Origin: Bacillota bacterium
GTDB lineage: Bacteria > Bacillota_A > Clostridia > DSM-8532
DNA length: 28,677 nt
Direction: 5' to 3'
Assembly: GCA_023424865.1 (NCBI GenBank)
Contig: JAFADM010000230.1
Coordinates: forward strand, 1-28,677
This document shows, one piece after another, positions 7,831 to 16,001 of the stretch. The notes beneath the pieces are model-generated. The model was not told where the DNA came from, made no database searches, and saw only the letters and a program-made list of their open reading frames with translations. A program made the position numbers and the translations under genes. How positions within the stretch are numbered: position 1 is the stretch's first letter; each line of letters starts with the position of its first letter.

Positions 7831-9546
7831 TTAATCCAGGTTTTCGGCATAACGATCATAGGCCGCCTGTTCAATGGACAGAAGCTCCTTGACACCCATT
7901 TTTTCAAGCTCCGCCAGATACGCGCTCCAACCGCTTTCAATGGAGGGAGTACCTGTAATAAATTCTGCTTTGGTTGCGGTTAAATAGGTCCTGATATCCG
8001 TGTGCAGGGATTTGCGGGCCTGCTCCTCTTCGTCGGTATAGGCAACATTGGGGAAGGCGTTCACCCGGGTTATACCTGTCCGGTTGAAGGCTTTGTAAAA
8101 GGGCGCCACCCATCCGTAAGCGGAAACCAGCTCATCAAACTGGGAGTCCGTGATACTGTCGTAATTGACGGAAGCGCACGCCTCAAACTTCGAGGTGACG
8201 AAGTTGAGAACGAAACCGTAATTGATAACGCAAACCTCCGACCGGTAATCCGACCCTGTAAAATCCGCCGGAGTTACAACCACAGGGGCTCTTCCGTTGA
8301 CCACGCTGTCGGTGACATATTCAAAGGTAAGCCCTTCGTAGCCGTAATGAACCGCACTTCGTCCTTCGTCGGTATAGAAATAATCAATCATGCGCATAAT
8401 GGCTTCCGGATATTTGGTTTTGCCATTAACCGCAACACGGACGGTTCCGTTGATACCGCTGGAAACCGTAACGGATTGCTTGTCGTTATAGGCGGAAGTC
8501 AGTCCCATCACCGAGGACCAGTTGCCGTCTTCCGAAACATCGGTTCCAAGGACAACGGCAGGCTCATTGCCGCCGTAAAAGCCATACCTTCCCTCATTGC
8601 CTTTTGCCAGAAATTCGCTTCCCGTTTGTATAAAGGCTTCACTGTCCAGAAGGCCTTCCTTGTAGAGGGTCTGCATGAATTCCAGATAGGCCTTGTAATT
8701 TTCGGTCATGTTTCCAAGCACAACCTTGCCGTTTTCATCCACCTGGAGACAATAATCCGTGCTGGCGGAATTAACGCCGAAAGCGTCCAGTAGGGTTCTG
8801 TCCGGTACAGCATAGCCTCCCGTCGAGTAGCCGAAGGGAATTTCATCATTTGGGTCACCGTTGCCGTTGGCATCCTGAGCCTTAAAAGCCTTTAAAACAT
8901 CATAGAGCTCATCAACGGTGGTTGGAACCTCTTTACCCACGTTTTTCAGCCAGGTATTATTTATAAAGGTTAACGCGGAACCGGAAAAGGCTGCCGTGTT
9001 GATTTGATTTAATCCGTAAAGGGATCCCGTATCCGTCGTAAACGTAGCCTTGTAGCTGGGGTTGGACTCGAACAGCGCAACAAGGTTGGGCATAAGCTCC
9101 AGATATTTGCCCATATCAAGAAAGTAACCGTCCTCACCCCATACCTTGGACTGGTACAGGCTGATGCTGCTGCCGCATAAAATATCCGGAAGGCTGTCGG
9201 AGGCGATCATGAGATTCAACTGGGTTTCCCAGTCCGAAGAGGCATAGGAAGTACAGTCCAGCTTTATGCCAAGCCTTTTTTCAAATTCCTTGACCATGAC
9301 GGTTTGATTCCAGTCGTTGGAAATGCTGTTGGGACCGGACAGGGTAACAGTAATTGTTTCGTCGCAAATGGGATAGCCGGTGGCATTGTAATAGGTCTTT
9401 TCGTCTGTTTGTCCCCCCGTTTGACTATTTGAGGCCGAAGGAGATGCGGCAGGCGATGCCGTATTTCCGGAGCAGGCTGCAAGGGGCAGCATGAGCGCCA
9501 ATGCCAGTACGGCGCCCAGAAGCCTTTTTGGTGTAACCATTTTCAT
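7831..9546 (-). CDS. ABC transporter substrate-binding lipoprotein
   Basis: A 571-residue extracellular lipoprotein. The N-terminus has a basic stretch, a hydrophobic core and the lipobox LAAC, so Cys25 should be lipidated after signal peptidase II cleavage. A low-complexity Ser/Ala/Pro/Gly linker follows. The body has the large family 1 extracellular solute-binding fold (LplA-like), with phrases such as FEKRLGIKLDCTSYASSDWE and SDSLPDILCGSS. The length fits this large subclass, which binds oligosaccharides or related sugar polymers. The start is the ATG at 9546, since AAGGAGG lies eight bases upstream; an upstream in-frame start at 9594 would put 16 residues before the signal peptide. Between the permease gene and this one is a possible weak promoter (TTGTTT, 16 nt, TAAAAT), which could raise its level over the permeases. 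Confidence 0.92.
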   Translation of the reverse strand: MKMVTPKRLLGAVLALALMLPLAACSGNTASPAASPSASNSQTGGQTDEKTYYNATGYPICDETITVTLSGPNSISNDWNQTVMVKEFEKRLGIKLDCTSYASSDWETQLNLMIASDSLPDILCGSSISLYQSKVWGEDGYFLDMGKYLELMPNLVALFESNPSYKATFTTDTGSLYGLNQINTAAFSGSALTFINNTWLKNVGKEVPTTVDELYDVLKAFKAQDANGNGDPNDEIPFGYSTGGYAVPDRTLLDAFGVNSASTDYCLQVDENGKVVLGNMTENYKAYLEFMQTLYKEGLLDSEAFIQTGSEFLAKGNEGRYGFYGGNEPAVVLGTDVSEDGNWSSVMGLTSAYNDKQSVTVSSGINGTVRVAVNGKTKYPEAIMRMIDYFYTDEGRSAVHYGYEGLTFEYVTDSVVNGRAPVVVTPADFTGSDYRSEVCVINYGFVLNFVTSKFEACASVNYDSITDSQFDELVSAYGWVAPFYKAFNRTGITRVNAFPNVAYTDEEEQARKSLHTDIRTYLTATKAEFITGTPSIESGWSAYLAELEKMGVKELLSIEQAAYDRYAENLD

Positions 9547-9653
9547 AAGAGTGTCCTCCTTATAATATTTTATCTCAACCGCCTGTTTAAACAAGCGCTA
9601 AGAGTCCGGGAAGGCAAGGTGCCATAAGAAGCGTCTTCTGTTCGAAAGGAGCT

Positions 9654-10577
9654 TTAGCCTTTAACAGAGCCTACCATGACACCCTTTGCGAAATATTTCT
9701 GAAGCCAGGGATAAACTGCCATCATGGGAGCGGTAGACACGATAATAACGCCATATTTAATCATATCCGCCGTTTCCGTCCGTTTGATCATGGCGGTTAA
9801 TTCCTCGGCGCTGAAGGACCCTTCCGTCAGTGCCGATTCCATAAACTTACTCATAAGCAATATTTCACGCAGGAATAGCTGAAGTGGAAATTTCTTCCTG
9901 TCACTCAGGTAGATCATGGCTGTAAAGAAGGAATTCCAGTGGCCTACGCCATAATACAAAATCATAACCACAATAATAGGGGCGGAAAGGGGAAGCACAA
10001 TCCTCAAAAATATTCTGAAATCGTTGCATCCGTCTATTCTAGCGGCCTCATGAAGCTCCCACGGTATGGTAGTTTCAAAAAAGGTTCTCGCAACAATCAG
10101 GTTGAAAACCGAAATACCGCTAATGATGACAATAACCCAGCGGGTATTGAAAAGCCCCAGTGATTTTACGTTGAGGTAAGCCGGGATAAGGCCGCCGCTG
10201 AAGTACATGGTAAACATAAAAACGGCCATAATAAGGCCTCTTCCCTTCATATCCCGGCGCGACAGAGCATAGGCCGCGGGCAGGGTCAAGAACAGATTGA
10301 ACAGGGTGCCGAACACCGTATAAAAAATCGTGTTGGCATAGCCCGTCCAAATGTCCGAATACTGCAAAATGTACTGGTAGCCGCTCAAAGACGGATCCAC
10401 GGGCCACAATAGCATTTCGCCGCTGGCTACGGCTTTTGGGCTGCTGACGGACGCACTTACCGCGTAGAGAAGCGGATACAGCTCAACCGCAAAAAAAATA
10501 AAAAGCAATATGCCGTTTACCAGAACAAAGAGCCTGTCGCCCTTTGATAGGTTCTTTCTTTTATGTAATTTCATCAT
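9654..10577 (-). CDS. ABC transporter permease, YtcP/LplC type
   Basis: A 307-residue inner membrane protein with about six hydrophobic segments. The conserved cytoplasmic EAA loop, EAARIDGCNDFRIFLRIVLPL (about 177-197), is the docking site for the ABC ATPase. The C-terminus PWLQKYFAKGVMVGSVKG is the hallmark ending of the YtcP/LplC branch of carbohydrate permeases. I chose the tandem ATG at 10577, preceded by GAGGGAG; the upstream in-frame start at 10640 would overlap the preceding permease gene. The gap to that gene is only 13 nt, so both are co-translated from one transcript. It should pair with the LplB-type permease to form the channel. Confidence 0.92.
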   Translation of the reverse strand: MMKLHKRKNLSKGDRLFVLVNGILLFIFFAVELYPLLYAVSASVSSPKAVASGEMLLWPVDPSLSGYQYILQYSDIWTGYANTIFYTVFGTLFNLFLTLPAAYALSRRDMKGRGLIMAVFMFTMYFSGGLIPAYLNVKSLGLFNTRWVIVIISGISVFNLIVARTFFETTIPWELHEAARIDGCNDFRIFLRIVLPLSAPIIVVMILYYGVGHWNSFFTAMIYLSDRKKFPLQLFLREILLMSKFMESALTEGSFSAEELTAMIKRTETADMIKYGVIIVSTAPMMAVYPWLQKYFAKGVMVGSVKG

Positions 10578-10590
10578 CGCTTCTCCCTCT

Positions 10591-11508
10591 TCACCAAAGG
10601 CCGACTTTTCCGACTTTACGGGATATGGTGTTGGATGCAATTAAAATGACGGAGTTGACAACCGAATTGAAAATTCCCGTGGCCGTGGAGAATTCATAGT
10701 CCGACTGCTGCAGCCCCACCTTATAGACATAGGTTGATATGACCTCCGACGCACTGGTGTTGGTGTTATTCTGGATCAGGTAGACCTTTTCATAGCCCAC
10801 GCTTAGAAGGGAGCCGCACTGCAGAATAAAGAGCACCACAATAGTGGGGATAAGAACGGGAAAATGAATGTAAATAATCTTTTTTATTCTGGAAGCACCG
10901 TCCATATCGGCGGCCTCCAAAAGAGACTTGTCTACTCCGGACAACGCAGCGTAATAAATAATGGATCCCCAGCCCACTCCCTGCCAGATACCGCTTAGGA
11001 CGTAGACCCATTTAAACATTTCCGGAGTTTGCATGAAAAAGATGGGCTCCATGCCTGTAAGCACCAGCAGGCGGTTTATGATACCGGAGGAGGGGCTTAA
11101 GAACATGGTAATCATACCGCAGACCACGACGGTAGAAATAAAATGAGGCGCATAGGATATGGTTTGAATGGTTCTTCGCAGATTTTCACTTTTGAGTTCA
11201 TTGAGCATCAGCGCCAGTATTATAGGAAAGGGGAAACCCAGTATTAAGCTTAATACACTTAAGGTCAGGGTGTTTTTTAAAATAACGGGAAACCAATAGG
11301 AGCGAAACAGCCGGGTAAAGTGCTCAAAGCCCGCCCAGTCGCTTCCCCATATACCCTCTCTCATGTTGTAATCCTTAAAGGCTATCAGGATACCATACAT
11401 GGGTTTGTAAGCAAAAATAAATAAAAAGATTAAGGCCGGCAAAACCATAACATAAAGCTGCCAGTTGCCGAGCACAGAACCGCTTTTCTTTGAGATTGTT
11501 TTTTCCAT
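10591..11508 (-). CDS. ABC transporter permease, LplB type
   Basis: A 305-residue inner membrane protein with about six membrane segments. The cytoplasmic EAA loop EAADMDGASRIKKIIYIHFP is at about 198-217. The early segment AYKPMYGILIAFKDYN is characteristic of LplB-type permeases that import oligosaccharides or lipo-oligosaccharides. The ATG at 11508 has GGAGG eight bases upstream. It is the first gene of a five-gene leftward operon, with a promoter at 11551-11578. No ATP-binding subunit is encoded in the operon. This is common for this transporter class, which borrows a shared MsmK/MsmX-type ATPase encoded elsewhere. Confidence 0.92.
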   Translation of the reverse strand: MEKTISKKSGSVLGNWQLYVMVLPALIFLFIFAYKPMYGILIAFKDYNMREGIWGSDWAGFEHFTRLFRSYWFPVILKNTLTLSVLSLILGFPFPIILALMLNELKSENLRRTIQTISYAPHFISTVVVCGMITMFLSPSSGIINRLLVLTGMEPIFFMQTPEMFKWVYVLSGIWQGVGWGSIIYYAALSGVDKSLLEAADMDGASRIKKIIYIHFPVLIPTIVVLFILQCGSLLSVGYEKVYLIQNNTNTSASEVISTYVYKVGLQQSDYEFSTATGIFNSVVNSVILIASNTISRKVGKVGLW

Positions 11509-11550
11509 CCACTACTCCTCCAACCCAGATTTCTTACGGACGACATTCTC

Positions 11551-11578
11551 ATCATAGCGATTCACTCAAAAAGAACAA
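11551..11578 (-). promoter_or_regulatory. Probable sigma-A promoter of the ABC operon
   Basis: Reading leftwards, TTGTTC (11573-11578) is followed after 16 nt by TATGAT (11551-11556). Transcription would start near 11544, about 36 nt before the first permease start codon. The weak -35 fits a promoter that needs an activator such as the AraC-type protein of the operon. Confidence 0.5.
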
Positions 11579-11811
11579 TAGGGTCATTTATCAAAGGATT
11601 TTAGATAAAAATCATAAATTTAACCACTGTTTACCGGCTCTTTTAGCCCAATTTGCCCTATTTTTTTAATAAAAAAAGGATGATATCTGTATTATCACCC
11701 TGGAGAAACCGGTATTTTTACCCGTGGAAAGCAACGCAATAAAGACACTGACCAAGTATGGGCTTATCATAGATGCCAAATCAGGAAGAAAAGAGACCTG
11801 GATATGACAGA

Positions 11812-11836
11812 AAGCTGCGGCAAGATGCCGCAGCTT
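11812..11836. terminator. Perfect 10-bp stem, possible bidirectional terminator
   Basis: AAGCTGCGGC and GCCGCAGCTT form a perfect stem around the 5-nt loop AAGAT, only four bases after the TGA at 11805-11807. The U-tract is poor on both strands (TTTCTGTC on the minus strand). On the minus strand it lies downstream of the membrane-protein gene ending at 12021, so it may end that operon's transcript. Confidence 0.45.
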
Positions 11837-11920
11837 AAATGGAGTTGGCCTTAAGGGCCTATGTACCCTCTTATCCTTTGTATTTCAAGGGTTTATCTTT
11901 GGTTTTGGCAAGAAAAGCCG

Positions 11921-11939
11921 TTTGCCCTTTAAGGGCAAA
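11921..11939. repeat. 19-nt palindrome
   Basis: TTTGCCCTT and AAGGGCAAA flank a single T, giving nine paired positions with almost no loop. It sits between the membrane-protein gene (ends 12021) and the hairpin at 11812-11836. It could be an operator or, with the hairpin, part of the end of the upstream transcript. Confidence 0.4.
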
Positions 11940-12020
11940 GAGAGGCTTCACTCACAAATTAGTTTATTTGAAGTCGGAATTATTTTCAATGGAAAGACCT
12001 GGGCATGACTGCCGGAAGCC

Positions 12021-12566
12021 TCACAAATCGGACTTCTTACGTCCTACACGAGGTGCTATTTTTTCAAAATAATAGTGAATCCACCAGGTAAAAAGAAAAT
12101 CATAAAAGAGAAAGAGCACCTGGAGCACAATGCCTGCAACTGCAATGCCCCAGCCCTCAGTGAGCTTCTCCGGAAGGAAGGTTTTAGCAAAGCTCCACGC
12201 CGGCCACAAAACCACATTGAAGGCCGCCAGCTTGAGAATAATCTCCAGCCACATTTTTCGCAGGGCTTCAATATGGAACTTCAAAAGGGTATAGAGTCCG
12301 AAAAAAAGAATAAAGGGTAAAACATTAAGCTTCTCGGGAACCAGCAGAAAGCCCGCCAGACTGGATACCAGATAGCCGCCCCAGCCCCATTTTACTCCGT
12401 TCTCCAGTACAATAACCGAGAGAATAAAAGAAGCCAGAACGTAAAAACCGGCTCTGCCTGTGGGAACAAAGGACTCGATAATAAGTACGGCAACCGTTGC
12501 CGAAGAGAGAATACCGGTAAGCGTCAATTTCCTTACACGATCTGAAGACGCCTTTTTAGCCTGCAA
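12021..12566 (-). CDS. Small integral membrane protein, function unknown
   Basis: A 181-residue protein with about five or six hydrophobic segments: roughly 15-34, 38-56, 60-76, 80-95, 108-130 and 140-165. The N-terminus is basic and the C-terminus ends in a charged RVGRKKSDL tail, probably cytoplasmic. I do not recognise a named family. The size and compact helical layout resemble ECF transporter S components, but I see no substrate motif that supports this. The start is a TTG at 12566, chosen because AACGGAGG lies eight bases upstream and no better start exists. It is the last gene of the Asp23-DUF5685-J-domain operon, 71 nt after the J-domain gene. Confidence 0.75.
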   Translation of the reverse strand: MQAKKASSDRVRKLTLTGILSSATVAVLIIESFVPTGRAGFYVLASFILSVIVLENGVKWGWGGYLVSSLAGFLLVPEKLNVLPFILFFGLYTLLKFHIEALRKMWLEIILKLAAFNVVLWPAWSFAKTFLPEKLTEGWGIAVAGIVLQVLFLFYDFLFTWWIHYYFEKIAPRVGRKKSDL

Positions 12567-12637
12567 GGTTATTTCCTCCGTTTAGGGGGTTAAGCCCCTC
12601 TCATGCTCATATTAAGCCAGCCGTTTGTTCTTAAGTA

Positions 12638-13342
12638 TCAGCAGCAGCCTATAAGGTCTCCGCCCATGCATTCACAGCAGGAATCGGCACACCAAAGGGT
12701 TGCGCACATTTGGCACATATCGTTATTGCGGTTCGTCATGTTCCCCTGATAATAGGAATTTTGACGGTAGCCATTGGTCTGCCGGTTGAGATTATTAAGG
12801 GCGTTGCGGTATTCAAAATTAGAGGGCTCTAAGTTGGTAGCTTTTTGAATATTGGTAAAGCCTCTGTCATACCAGCCTCTTCTTATAAAGACCAAACCCT
12901 GAAGATAATGCCATGCGGCATTTCGAACCCGCATACTGTCAAGGATGCGCTGGGCTTCGTTTAAATTGCCGTTATTAATATGTGCGCGAACCTGATTTTC
13001 CTGTTCGTTCTGGCCGCCGGCATACTGATAGCCGCCGCCATACTGGTTCTGCTGTTGATTCTGCTGCTGTCGCTGCTGCTGATATTGCTGTTGATAGCCA
13101 CCGCCGGAATTGTAGGACTGCTCCTCCTCTTCCTGGTACTGATAGGAACCGCCTGCATTTTTCATCAGATCATCATAGGCTTCATTTATTTCACGCATTT
13201 TTTCACCCGCTAAATCAGAAAGCGGGTTATCGCGGTATTTATCAGGATGATATTTTTTAGCCAGCTCACGGTAGGACTTTTTAATTTCGTCGTAGCTGGC
13301 ACCTTCTTTAATGCCTAACACTTTATATGGATTTTTCTTCAT
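12638..13342 (-). CDS. J-domain protein with Q-rich linker and Cys-rich tail
   Basis: A 234-residue co-chaperone-like protein. The J domain occupies about 1-62, with the HPD motif at 32-34 that stimulates the DnaK ATPase. Residues about 65-116 are a low-complexity linker rich in Gln, Tyr, Gly and Asn. Residues about 118-190 look like a helical TPR-type repeat pair (ARQRILDS-like start, then [27 protein letters not shown]). The tail from 210 to 234 holds eight cysteines (210, 213, 218, 222, 223, 225, 233, 234), possibly a metal site. It lacks the zinc-finger and C-terminal domains of DnaJ itself. The ATG at 13342 overlaps the end of the DUF5685 gene by 20 nt, with AAGGGGG upstream, so translation is coupled. 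The client is unknown; the neighbour product is the obvious candidate. Confidence 0.88.
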   Translation of the reverse strand: MKKNPYKVLGIKEGASYDEIKKSYRELAKKYHPDKYRDNPLSDLAGEKMREINEAYDDLMKNAGGSYQYQEEEEQSYNSGGGYQQQYQQQRQQQNQQQNQYGGGYQYAGGQNEQENQVRAHINNGNLNEAQRILDSMRVRNAAWHYLQGLVFIRRGWYDRGFTNIQKATNLEPSNFEYRNALNNLNRQTNGYRQNSYYQGNMTNRNNDMCQMCATLWCADSCCECMGGDLIGCC

Positions 13343-14210
13343 TGTTATTGGTTCCCCCTTGCAAAACCTTATCTGTTTTCACAATTAACCCGGAATACAT
13401 TATATTATCAAGGATACCCCTGTTTTTTTCAATCCCCAGCAATGAATAGGCTTTTTCACACTCGCTGAGGGAAAAGGTGAGGTTAAAATTGATTCTCTCC
13501 CGGATTGTCAATTTAAATTCCTCCGGAGTTCCATTGCCTTTATCATAAAACTCCTTCAGAATAGGATTATAGCTTCCGCTTTTATAATCCTTTTCCAAAT
13601 CATCGTAGGCATCCAGGATATAAATCCATCTGCCCATATTATACCCAAGCCAGCCCAGTGTTTTTCGTGCCGCCTCATCTTCAATAAGGACGCACTCAAA
13701 TATTACTTTCATCAGGTCTCCAAACGGCTCCGCAGCTTCGTCCACCGAGGTGCACCCTGCTTTTTCCAGGCTGTTAAGAACCGCAAGCTTCTCCCCAATT
13801 TGCCGGCTTATTTCCGGATGCTTTTTTTCGGCCTTTTTAAAGGCTCTTTTAAGCATTACCATAGCCGCACCGCCGGGCAGGCTTTTGTCGTCATTCCATT
13901 TATCCTTTAAATTATAGTACGCAAGAAGGATATTCATGTCTGACGCATATTGAATGAAAGTGTTGGAATTCACAATGAGACGCTTGCTTGTGGGGTGGGC
14001 CAGGCACCTTTCCCTTTTTCCCGTTACCGGAACGGTGCTTAAAGCATCCAAAAGCAATGCCAGAAATGTCAAATCGTAATTAAGCACAACTCTGGGAAGC
14101 TGGCCGTAGCTTCGGCCAATGGTTTTACAGACGCTGCAATAATAGCCTTTGAAAATATCAAACTCCCGCATCTTGAGCTCCGGCTTGTCTGGCTCAACAT
14201 ATCCGAACAT
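13323..14210 (-). CDS. DUF5685 family protein
   Basis: A 295-residue protein matching the DUF5685 pattern: [20 protein letters not shown] followed by a CSVC motif (Cys25, Cys28). The rest is predicted mostly helical. It has two aspartate-rich helices: LKDKWNDD near 101-108 and [10 protein letters not shown] near 199-208. This arrangement recalls the metal-binding motifs of class I isoprenoid synthases, although that is only a pattern resemblance. Function is unknown. The ATG at 14210 has AGGTGGG just upstream. It lies 44 nt after the Asp23 gene and overlaps the J-domain gene, a pairing I believe is common in Clostridia. No signal peptide or membrane segment is evident. Confidence 0.85.
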   Translation of the reverse strand: MFGYVEPDKPELKMREFDIFKGYYCSVCKTIGRSYGQLPRVVLNYDLTFLALLLDALSTVPVTGKRERCLAHPTSKRLIVNSNTFIQYASDMNILLAYYNLKDKWNDDKSLPGGAAMVMLKRAFKKAEKKHPEISRQIGEKLAVLNSLEKAGCTSVDEAAEPFGDLMKVIFECVLIEDEAARKTLGWLGYNMGRWIYILDAYDDLEKDYKSGSYNPILKEFYDKGNGTPEEFKLTIRERINFNLTFSLSECEKAYSLLGIEKNRGILDNIMYSGLIVKTDKVLQGGTNNNEEKSI

Positions 14211-14254
14211 TTAACCCACCTGTGTCAGAAGCGAAAAAGGCTTTATTGAAGCGC

Positions 14255-14659
14255 TTACTTCTGTTCTTCCTGTTTTTGAGGCTCCTTGCCTGTTTTGTCA
14301 AAGCTGACGCCCTGGACATGGATATTGATGGAGGCCACATTCATCCCCGTCATATTTTCCACAGCGTTCTTAACTTTTTCCTGAATTTTCCAGGCTACAT
14401 CGGGAATGCGGGCACCGTATTCCACAAAAATATACAAATCAATGGTGATGTTTTTTTCGTCTATCTCGACACGAACACCCTTGGTCGAGTTTTTTATGCC
14501 CAGTGCCGATGAAATGTTTTCGGCGATGTTGGCACTCATACCGGCAACACCTTCAACTTCCCCGGCAACAGTATGAGCGATAACCGTAATCACTTCGGTG
14601 GATATCCGGATCTCTCCGACTTCCTCTTCAACGGCTGGATTTTCCGTTACTTCAGGCAT
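14255..14659 (-). CDS. Asp23/Gls24 family envelope stress protein
   Basis: A 134-residue acidic protein. Residues about 14-115 match the Asp23/Gls24 (DUF322) domain: GEIRISTEVITVIAHTVAGE, then VEGVAGMSAN, and the late segment MTGMNVASINIHVQGVSF. The tail is charged and Gln/Lys rich. Family members are abundant, often membrane-tethered proteins linked to cell envelope or alkaline stress. The ATG at 14659 has a strong GGAGGTG site. It is the first gene of a four-gene leftward operon with a good promoter at 14691-14720. Confidence 0.92.
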   Translation of the reverse strand: MPEVTENPAVEEEVGEIRISTEVITVIAHTVAGEVEGVAGMSANIAENISSALGIKNSTKGVRVEIDEKNITIDLYIFVEYGARIPDVAWKIQEKVKNAVENMTGMNVASINIHVQGVSFDKTGKEPQKQEEQK

Positions 14660-14690
14660 AAGCGCACCTCCACAGCATTCGCATGGTGCT

Positions 14691-14720
14691 ATTATATCAT
14701 TCCCATATTATTCAATGCAA
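14691..14720 (-). promoter_or_regulatory. Extended -10 sigma-A promoter of the asp23 operon
   Basis: Leftwards, TTGCAT (14715-14720) lies 18 nt before a perfect TATAAT (14691-14696). The TATAAT is preceded by TGA, an extended -10 element. Transcription would start near 14684, about 25 nt before the start codon. Confidence 0.7.
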
Positions 14721-14797
14721 CTTTACGAAACTTCCGAATAAACATTCTATGCGAGTAATTTTCGGCTTCCCAGGTCTCTGAAAGGAATGAACATCTT

Positions 14798-15955
14798 ATG
14801 AGCAAGCTTAAAGCACGGCTGCAATATGCCCTTATATACCTCTTTCCCGCTGTAGCCCTTGTCCTTTCCCTGTTTGCCAAAGAAACCTCCCAGGCGGCCC
14901 GTCAAGCCCTTTACCTGTGCCTGGATGTTGTAATCCCGTCCCTGTTTCCCTTCTTCGTGCTGTCGGGTCTGGCAGTACCCCTTCTTTCCAGGCTGCCCTG
15001 TCCAAGGCTGTTCAAGGCCATTATGCAAAAGGGCTTCGGCCTCCCCTATTATACGCTGGTAACCCTTATGCTTGGCTACTTAAGCGGTTATCCTACCGGT
15101 GCAAAGCTTGCCCGTGATATGATGGATGAAGGCCTTTTGGATTCCGTTCAAGCCGGCAGGGTAATAACCTATGCCAACAACTGCAGTCCCCTGTTCGTCA
15201 TTGGCACAATCGGCGCCGGTTTGTTTCAAAGCATCCGTATCGGCTTTGTCCTTCTGGTGGTTCACTGGATTGCAGGGCTTACGGCGGCCCTGCTTTTAAA
15301 ACACTTTTTAAAAGAGCCGGCTAAAGAAAAAGCCTATCCTTCCCATATAAACACAAAGCCTGCTTCTTCCGGCCCATCTCTTCCTTTTGCTCCTGCCATT
15401 GAAAATGCTTCTTTTCTTTGCATAAAAGTTACCGGCTACATCGTTTTGTTTGCCGTTTTATCGGAGCTTCTAGGCAAGCTGGGCCTGTTTCAGCTATTGG
15501 GGAATTGGGTGGGCTGGCTTGCAGCCCAGGGGCAGAACAGCTCGATGTCCGGATTCTTTACCTCCCTCTTTCGGGGAGTGATGGAAATATCCACCGGCGC
15601 CAGCGCCGTAAGTCAGGTACAGGATACCTCCCTGACGCTGAAGCTTGCGGGGATATCGTTTCTATGCGGTTTTGCCGGTTTGTCGGTACACACTCAGGTG
15701 ATGGGCATTATGAGGGGCACAGGCACCAAATACATAACGTTCTTTATCGGAAAGCTTCTCCATGGTATCCTGGCTTTTTGCCTGACACTGCCGGTTATGA
15801 ACATGTTTCCCTTTGCTCTCCAGACAGCAGGCTCAGCTACCCAGACGGCAGTGGACCTGTCTCCCTTTCGCGCACTGACGGTAACCGTGCTGCTGCTGTC
15901 CCTTCTCATTTATATTCCTGACGTAAAAAGGGCAAGCAGCCGCAAAAAAGCTTAA
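14798..15955 (+). CDS. ylbJ: Sporulation integral membrane protein YlbJ
   Basis: A 385-residue polytopic membrane protein with about eight to ten hydrophobic segments. The conserved GYLSGYPTGAKLARDM (about 86-101) and the following ANNCSPLFVIGTIGAG segment mark the nucleoside-recognition (Gate) domain family. YlbJ of B. subtilis is needed for normal spore coat or cortex formation and is sigma-E controlled. The neighbours coaD and rsmD, on the opposite strand here, match the Bacillus ylbH-ylbI-ylbJ group, which supports the call. The ATG at 14798 has AAAGGAA about ten bases upstream. The gene is divergent from asp23 and convergent with the coiled-coil gene. I could not find a clear sigma-E promoter in the 138-nt gap. 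Confidence 0.9.
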   Translation: MSKLKARLQYALIYLFPAVALVLSLFAKETSQAARQALYLCLDVVIPSLFPFFVLSGLAVPLLSRLPCPRLFKAIMQKGFGLPYYTLVTLMLGYLSGYPTGAKLARDMMDEGLLDSVQAGRVITYANNCSPLFVIGTIGAGLFQSIRIGFVLLVVHWIAGLTAALLLKHFLKEPAKEKAYPSHINTKPASSGPSLPFAPAIENASFLCIKVTGYIVLFAVLSELLGKLGLFQLLGNWVGWLAAQGQNSSMSGFFTSLFRGVMEISTGASAVSQVQDTSLTLKLAGISFLCGFAGLSVHTQVMGIMRGTGTKYITFFIGKLLHGILAFCLTLPVMNMFPFALQTAGSATQTAVDLSPFRALTVTVLLLSLLIYIPDVKRASSRKKA

Positions 15956-16001
15956 ACCCATGCCGTCCTGGCGCAGACCTGTACAGCCTTACCAAAAAGG
16001 C

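Larger units (their letters stand above)
11673..12008 (+). pseudogene. Decayed reading frame without start, function unknown
   Basis: One plus-strand frame is open for 336 nt apart from a single TGA at 11805-11807. The first part (about 44 codons, no start codon) contains KPVFLPVESNAIKTLTKYG and ends in ETWI. The second ends in FNGKTWA at the TGA of 12006-12008. Both halves finish with nearly the same DNA (AGACCTGG, then ATGAC), about 201 bp apart. The first half reads like real protein, so this may be the leftover 3' end of a lost gene. I do not recognise the family. Chance cannot be excluded, given the short length. Confidence 0.3.

Noticed and set aside
8002..8793. 263-codon plus-strand frame opposite the ABC binding protein
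   Set aside because: Antisense shadow of the binding-protein gene, without domain or start signals.
11700..11800. Passing resemblance to a c-di-GMP-I riboswitch (GAAAG followed by ACGCAA)
   Set aside because: The required conserved pairs and the GGGACGCAAAGCC context are missing, and no regulated gene follows on that strand.
11839..12072. 77-codon plus-strand frame starting with ATG at 11839
   Set aside because: It overlaps the 3' end of the membrane-protein gene on the other strand, lacks a ribosome binding site and has no recognisable pattern. The frame at 11673-12008 reads more like former coding sequence.
12980..13213. Very hydrophobic Leu/Ile-rich plus-strand frame that looks like a membrane peptide
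   Set aside because: It is the complement of the CAG/CAA-rich linker of the J-domain gene, which automatically gives Leu and Ile codons.
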